Positions 57,400 through 64,000 of a stretch of DNA of 64,000 nucleotides are shown here, piece by piece. Both the position numbers and the translations under genes were made by a program. Source of the stretch: Poa pratensis (taxonomy: Eukaryota; Streptophyta; Magnoliopsida; Poales; Poaceae). The first letter of the stretch is position 1, and every line of letters starts with the position of its first letter. Location of the stretch: assembly GCA_947311845.1 (NCBI GenBank), contig CAMZMU010000034.1, positions 87,756,608-87,820,607 on the forward strand. The letters are read 5' to 3'. Under the pieces are notes generated by a model, which did not search any database, was not told the origin of the DNA, and was given only the letters and a program-made list of their open reading frames with translations.

Positions 57400-58480
57400 T
57401 GTACTCTACACCCAAAGTATTGTTACTATCTGCGATCAGATAGTTCTTCCTCGGTCAACATCGTTGAATTTGTTGATGACTGTCGCATGTACCAGAAAAA
57501 TCAAATTAAGTGCATTTTGCATCAGTTTTTGTCATTACATAGCGGATTAAAAAAACTCCTAGTATTGAAATACTCTAGTGGAGACTTCTATCTTTAACTT
57601 CATGCTCAAAATCAAGGGCGAAACATTCAGATTTATGTCCAGTCAAGAAGCAATTGAATTATTTCCGTCTAGAATTATTTAAGCCATTTTTCTGAAATAC
57701 TCAGCAAATGCTAGAAAGTCTTATATTTTGATACGGAGGGAGTATTATTTATCTGCAAATTGTCAGTTTATTTCGTTCTTGGCATAATATTCTGACATGT
57801 ACAATTTTTTATCCAAATGTCATTTCTGATTGTTAGAGGCACAAATTTATTTCTGATTGTTATCCAAATGTCATCTGTTAGATAGTACCCTTATATAGTA
57901 TTGGTGGCCATTGATCGATCACATATGTCATCAATCCTCGTTAGTCAGACATTTGTGAAAACCATCAGTAACCCTGTTGCTAAGGCAAAATCTCACTTTA
58001 CAAAGAGACAAGAAAGTGTTTGAAAAGATGCGCATCAGGCATTTGGTGCGCTCCAAACCCGGTTTGCTATTGTCCAATACCCTTCTCTCTCATGGTCATT
58101 AGATCATATGTGGTGATGAGGAAAGGTTATGTTATCATGCATAATATGATTATCGGGAGTGAGTGAGATACTAATACGGTGTTTATGTCAGCAGTTTGGT
58201 ACCAGACTAGCAGCACCCTCTTGCCGAGCCACATCAGGCCTCCCCAGCCGATTTTTCTGAATTTCTCGCCACACATCAGTAAATTTGTGATAAAAAACTC
58301 ATGACCAACTGAAAAATGACCTAGTGGAGCACTTTTGGGCGCTGAGAGGCACGAGTAATTCGAGTGTCATGTTATTTACTAGAACTTGCAGCATTTTAAT
58401 TTAATTTGAATTGTTGTAATAATTATATTTTTATGTTTGGATTATTGTGTGTAAGGATAAACAAAAAAGCGTCGAGCGAT
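57400..58480. other. Intergenic sequence with a Stowaway-type terminus
   Basis: TATTTTGATACGGAGGGAGTA at 57725-57745 matches the end of grass Stowaway MITEs. A matching left end is not clear, so it may be truncated. No gene recognised in the rest. Confidence 0.45.
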
Positions 58481-58559
58481 GGCCTGCCCGAAGAAATTAT
58501 GTGGGTGATTCTACTATCGGGATGACTTTATAGACTAATATTTGCATTGAGATATCTTT

Positions 58560-60670
58560 ATAGATCTTGTCAATAGGAAAAGATTGGGTTCATGTGTTGG
58601 ACTCTAGAAGAGTATATGATGATCAAGGTTCTATCCAAGGGGTTATATGAAGAATGGTCATCTAGAGTTGAGCTTATTGCAAGCATGGCTTGGAAAAGAA
58701 GATTGGGTGAACATTCATGTTTATCTCCAGCCATCTTATACATCAAGAGAAGAAGATGAAGTGCAAGTGGATACATGAAGACGGAGTTTAGCAAGGCTTT
58801 CTCATAACGGAGTATGGGAATGTTTGGAGAAGTCTTCATTAAGCATGTTCTAGCAAGCACAATCAAGAAAGGTGTTCCAACTTGAGTGAGTCAAGATCGT
58901 CATCATCTAGCTCAAATGGAATGCGCAAGGCAAAGGTATGATCTTGATAGGGTTTCTATTTTACCGGTCTCATGGTGTTAGTGGGAGACCGGGTTATAGG
59001 ATAGACGGCGTACTATCAAGAGGGGCTCTCAAGTGAGTAACTTGATCACATATTTGTGGAGAGCTCAAACCTTTGCATACTTGACATATCATCTTTCTTG
59101 GTTCTTATTTGGCTTTTATCCATGTGAGTATTTAGAGCTTGTGTTCATCTCCATAACAAGCTCTAGTTCATCAAAAACGGATTTCATGAATATCTTGTTG
59201 CGTTTTTTATGTTGGAGGTTTTACCGGTGCGTCTTTTCTAAGAGAGGTCAAACTCTCTTCTTATGGTCTCCTCCTCACATGATGAACTATGATGTTTTTG
59301 TGCATTATCTTGTAAAGCTCTTCATTGCGATTCCAACAAACCCAAGATCATCGAAATCGGAGTCCGGATGAAAAACTTATTGTGTTTTCGTGTTGGAAAT
59401 ATTATCGGTTTATCCGTGAGGAAAGTTCCACACCTTCCCATGTGTGTCAACTTAACTCTATTTTTGTAGGAAAGCTCTTGTCGTTACCTTTCCAACAAAA
59501 TTGGTTTCACCTAATTTGGAGTTCAAACGAAAAAGTTATTGCGGTTTTCTTCTAAGTCTCTGGTTGGCCAGCCTAGGCCGGGCTCAAGGCCGGCCCAAGA
59601 CCGGCCGCCTCTGGCACCAGGCCGGCCTCCTTCGACAGCCCAAGGCCGCCCGTCTCGGCCACCCAGCCGGCCTCCTGTGTCGCAAGTCCGGGCCGAGGCC
59701 GGGCTCTCGATTTCTGGCAGAATTTTTCCCCAACGGTTGGATTTAGTGGGGACCTATTTAAGGGGTCTTCTTCCCCAATGGTTCTCAAGTTTTGGTACTC
59801 TCTCATCCTTCATTGTTGACCTCCAAAGCTTTGAGTCTCTCAATTCCTCCTATGATTCTTCCATATCTTTGAGTGATTTGAGAGAGGAGATCTAGATCTA
59901 CAATTCCACCAATCCATTCCTCCTCTAAGTAAGGGGAACCTAGTAGATCTTGATCTTGGAGTTTCATTTGTTGAGTTCTTCTTTGTTCTTCCTCTCTTCT
60001 CCCCCCACAAGCATTAGTTTCTTTTGGTGGGATTTGAGAGTGAAGGATTTGAGCACTTCTTGTGTTCTTGCCATTGATTCTGTGCATCGGTTTGTGCTCT
60101 CCACGAGGATTCATGAAAGTGAAAATTCGTGAGCTTGTTACTCTTGGGTCTTTGGATCCTAGACGCCTTTTGTGGCCACTTGGGAGCTCCCAATCCTTTT
60201 GTGTGTTGTGCCTCAAGATTGTTGTAAGGGACTCGATTTCCGCCCAAAAGGAAATCAATAGTGGAAGGTGAACCGAGCTTTTGGGCAAGGTTCATCGGAG
60301 AATAGGGTGAGGCCATTTGTGGCGTCTTGAGTTTGAAACTCACACCCCTCCAACGAGACGTACTCCCCTAAAAAGGAGGAACTCGGGAATACATCGTCGT
60401 CTCCGCGTGCCTCGGTTATTTCTATACCCGGGCTCTTTATTTATGCACTTTACATTGTGATAGCCTTCGTGCTTGAAGTATCCCTTATTGCTATCACCTT
60501 GTTGCTTGTCTTGCTTAGCATAAGTTGTTGGTGCATATAGGTGACCTAGTTTATTTAGGTTGTTGGCTTGTTAATTTAAACATCTAGTTTTATTCCGCAA
60601 TTATCAAGCCTAAACCGGAAAAGTTTTAAATCGCCTATTCACCCCTGTAGGCGACATCCTTGTCCTTTCA
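58560..60670. mobile_element. LTR-like element related to the solo LTR at 37570-38757
   Basis: Ends with TGTCCTTTCA at 60670 and shares the right-hand part of the solo LTR (CAACGAGACGTACTCCCC at 60350 and 38490, and the GGCCGG-rich stretch at 59570-59710). The left half (58560-59550) lacks a clear counterpart and the left boundary is not defined. Frames inside are not genes. Confidence 0.5.
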
Positions 60671-61102
60671 CGACTTATGTTGAAGAAGAATGCGAAGGGA
60701 AAACAACACGTAGACGACTAACATAAGAGTTTTCTTTTTGGTTGAGGTGCCATAATTGAAGTGATGTGGCAATCTAGTATTAATCAGAGATGCTTGATAA
60801 GGCGGACACCTTACAAGTTACATGTTGAGTGAAATCTTCTATATTTAAATAGGGATGACCCACTACAAGTAATTCTCTCAACATGCAAGGTGTCCACCTC
60901 ATCAATCATCATTGAGCAATCCTTACTCGTCACGTCTCATCAAATCCGCCCCTCGGCAAAAAAACTAACAAAGCCATATCATCATGTTTGTTATATATTT
61001 ATTTGGCAAATTATTTCCCCAACAATCCAACGCATGTATCCCTTCCTCTCCCACCGGTTCAACATTAATTATTTTTTGTGTTTTCTTTTAGTGGGTTGTT
61101 GT
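60671..61102. other. Spacer between LTR elements
   Basis: AT-rich sequence, nothing recognised. Confidence 0.4.
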
Positions 61103-64000
61103 AATGCCCCGGGAGTTTTCCCCAATTAGTTTTGTTTGTTTTTCTTTTTGGCATCATCATGTCATCATGCATCTTGTTATCACCTTGCATGTTTTGCTAA
61201 ATAAATAAAAATATTATTTATGCAAACCTAATTTTGTTTTGCAAATAATAAATCTTTCTCCCTCTCTTTTCTATTTTAATAAAACCAAAATAATATTTGG
61301 GAATATTTGCAAAAAGTATTTTAAATCTAAACTAAAGTTATAAAAATATTTTGTAAAACCTTGTCCATCTCTTGTTCCTCTCCTCTGTAATTTCTTTTCC
61401 CTCTTATCTCTCTTTTCCTTTTTCTTTCTTTATTTCCTTGGGAAATTGAGAAACTCCTAATTCTTGAAGGGCAGCAGCCGGCCAGCCCATCTTCCTCTCT
61501 GGCCCATCTATCCAAGAAGCCCACCAGCAGCCCGCTCTCTGTTTGTCGTCTTCTCTGTACGGGAGGAGGAGCACATGGCTGCCGTGGCCATGGCGCCCAC
61601 CCGCAGCGACCAGCGCCTCCACCTCTCCCCTCCTTTTCCCCTCCTACTTAACCTGCCCAGCGCCTCTCCCAAAACCCTAGCTCTCCTCCTTCCCTCCCAG
61701 CGCCGCCACCATCTCTCTCCCTCTCCTCTGTTCTCCCCACCGAAGCCACAAGCTTTCCACCATGGCCGCGCGAAGAGCTCGACCAGGACATCGCCATGGA
61801 TGACCTCGCATACCTCTGAGCTCGGGAACCGGACCAGAACGCCGTCCGCGCCAAGATCGCCGAAGGGACCCGGAGCTGGAGCCGCCGGGAACGCCTCCGC
61901 TGAGCACGTCTTCCTCGTCGTCAAGTTCGTCGTCGACTCCGTCGGTCGCCGTCGACTTCCTCCCTTCCCGGAGCCCGTCGTCCTCGCCTACGACCCTCCC
62001 AAGGTGAGCCGCACCTCTGGGACACCTTTCCCCTTCCTCTCCCTTGCTCTGGGTGCCGCCGTCGTGTGGTCACCGCGGTCCGATCTTCGTCACCGTCGTC
62101 GTCTCGTTCTGAAAGTCTGAACCTTTCGTGTTCAAATTCAGTTAACGTTCCATCGATACTTCATCTGCACTCGCCTTCGAATCCTATCACCAAGGCACCG
62201 TAGCCCAGTGGCTCGGTTCCTTCTGCTCCTCCGTGGAGATCAAGGGTTCGAGTCCCACCCGACGCAATCCCCTTTTTTTCCTTCTTTTCCGATCCAGCAC
62301 CGTAGTTGGGCCGTAGCCCAGCAACTTTTCTCCAGCGTCGCCCCGCGCGGCAGTTAGTCTCCCGCCGCTCAGTTCGGCCCACCTCTCCCTGCTAACCTTC
62401 TTCTTTTGTAAATCTTGCTAAAATTATATCTTTTGTTGTATAACTCTAAATAATACAAGTTATATATGTATTTTGATCAGAAAAATGCAAAGAACATTAA
62501 TATGTCATCCATGCTCATGTTTGCATATTCCATCTTGTTGCTTAGTGGTCGTTTGCATTATCACCTAAAATAATTAATATGGAATGCGCTGGGTATTTAA
62601 TTAATTATTGCCCAATTCCATTTAATTTGTGTAGATCACCCATGCCTTGCTTAAACCTGTTAATCAACATTTAACTTTGTGGTTAGATAAATAACTTGAA
62701 CCTTAATATATTAATTGTCGGAATCCCGGTTCCGCTTAATTTGGCCTAAATTGCATCTTGCCATGTCATGCATCATAACATGAACATGCTGGATTTTTTT
62801 GCCGTAGTTGTAAGATGCATCTTTTGCGCTTTTCCAGTGTTTGTTGCTTCTTCGCGGTTAAGACGTTGAGATGATGTGAGCAACGACAAGTTCTGCTACC
62901 CCTACCGTGTTTCCAGGCAAGCTTTGCTCACTTGCTACCATTACATTGCCTTCCATTCCTGCCGTTGATCTATTGCTATCCTTATGTTACGATGCTTGTG
63001 TCTCGATCCTATACACATGTTTACCATGCAGCCTCATACAGCCTTATCCCCACATCCTATTACCTTGTTGTTTGTTTACTGTTGGCCTTGCGAGTCGTAG
63101 TTGCATGCTTAGGTCTGTTGTCGCAAGTCTGTCTTTCTTATGTATCACCTGCTTAGTATGATAGTTGGTTCACTTACTTAATATAATGATAATGTTTGTG
63201 GGTTATAACTAAATGATAAGGCACCCGGTGGAAGGCCAATGCGTTGGTGTTTTGTTCTGCTGAGTGTCGCCCTAGGAACTCAGTTCTTGTCCTCTTATCC
63301 AAGTACGAGCGCACTATCCACATGTGGGGTCCATGGGAACCCCCTCGACTTAGTACCGGATCTACCAACTTGTCCAGGAGCTGCAACTAGTTCGGGCTTT
63401 CCATTTGCTCATATGCATGTGCATGAGACTTGATTGATGATGAGAGGTTCGATGATATGGGGGGACATATAGGTGCGGTGCGACACGAAGTGGACCTTTC
63501 CTACTGTGGTCTGTTCCACCTAGTGCGTAGACGCAAACGATTGAGTCCGCTACGGAGGTATCGGCCGGACTCTGGACGCGGGTAACAACTCAGATGGGTG
63601 GCTCCCTGGACTTGTTGGTACTGAAGAGAAAACGTCTTGTCGCGACATCCTGCCGACACACCGACGGAAGTGTGTTACTCATGGGCATTAAGGGTTGAAC
63701 GTGCGTGTGGCTTAACAGTAGTGCACCCCTGCAGGGTTAAATCTTTTCGAGAAGCCGAGTCCGCGGTTATGGACAACTTGGATCGGATGCTGGCTAACAA
63801 GATCATAAACAACTTACAGCTAATGATTCTAATTAACTTGACTAGTAAGTTAGACTTACTTTCACAATAAGATGTAAACTAAAATTTGACAACTGTGTGA
63901 GTTTCCCTCGATTGCTTCCTCATACTTGGTTGAGGGGGTGAACCTGGGAAGTGTTATGTTTGGTGTTAGAAGCTAGTTGGTTCCGATGCGCTCTCTTATC
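61103..64000 (+). mobile_element. LTR retrotransposon-like sequence, open at the right edge
   Basis: Starts with TGTAATGCCCCGGGAG, a form seen at the start of long Triticeae LTRs, and continues without a host gene to the window edge. The Arg/Pro/Ser-rich frame at 61464-62120 lies in a GC-rich leader-like stretch and shows no domain. The second LTR, if any, is outside the window, so family and completeness cannot be checked. Confidence 0.5.
62196..62279 (+). ncRNA. tRNA-derived Pol III-like unit
   Basis: GTAGCCCAGTGGCTCGG (about 62201-62217) fits the tRNA A box (TRGCNNAGYNGG), and GGGTTCGAGTCCC (about 62244-62256) is a perfect B box. A run of seven T at 62273-62279 follows, as in Pol III terminators. 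The acceptor arms do not pair well, so it is not a functional tRNA. It is more likely a tRNA-derived SINE head or a tRNA-like segment captured in the LTR element. Confidence 0.5.

Noticed and set aside
61464..62120. 218-codon plus-strand frame in the right-hand LTR-type sequence
   Set aside because: Low-complexity product of a GC-rich leader region with an equally open minus-strand frame; no motif.

Overview
The window reads as a repeat-rich grass chromosome, most likely from the wheat/barley/Aegilops group (Triticeae). Evidence: LTR retrotransposons with Triticeae-style ends and tRNA primer sites, 5'-truncated plant LINEs, GC-rich host genes separated by AT-rich repeats, and grass gene families (a WAK receptor, an F-box/LRR protein, PGG-domain membrane proteins). 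There is no sign of bacterial or phage organisation.

Layout. 1-753 (minus) is the 5' part of a wall-associated-kinase-like gene that runs off the left edge. 1.6-7.4 kb is a mosaic of decayed retroelements. 7483-13082 is a complete, very young but coding-dead Copia-type element on the minus strand: its LTRs match except for a 3-base length difference, it has a 5-bp target duplication and a tRNA-iMet primer site. Its interior is an unusual chain of short hairpins. 14.8-15.0 kb holds a Ca2+-ATPase gene fragment. 16188-17675 (minus) is an F-box/LRR gene with one in-frame stop, and 20291-20491 (minus) is a small VQ-motif gene.

From 22.6 kb to 57.4 kb the window is a locally duplicated cluster of three minus-strand genes for ankyrin-free membrane proteins made of five PGG modules. 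Copy A (23611-26360) and copy B (42356-45245) are open. Copy C (53753-56932) is broken by four separate 1-base deletions. Stubs of the first exon of further copies remain at about 45375 and 49125. Between A and B lie a split LINE holding a Gypsy-type LTR element (30474-37199), a solo LTR (37570-38757) and a second LINE that is itself interrupted by a 1.25-kb retroposon. Between B and C lie duplicated spacers, a fragment of the F-box gene, a young LINE (49413-51228) and a MITE. The right end (58.5-64 kb) is LTR-type repeat, including a tRNA-derived Pol III-like unit at 62.2 kb.

How it fits together. WAK, VQ and PGG families all have members linked to defence or stress signalling, and the upstream regions of the PGG copies share WRKY-type W-box cores. 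That suggests, but does not show, a stress-responsive locus evolving by tandem duplication and loss. The two observations most worth follow-up are the pentameric PGG array, with its deletion scars, and the hairpin chain inside the Copia element.
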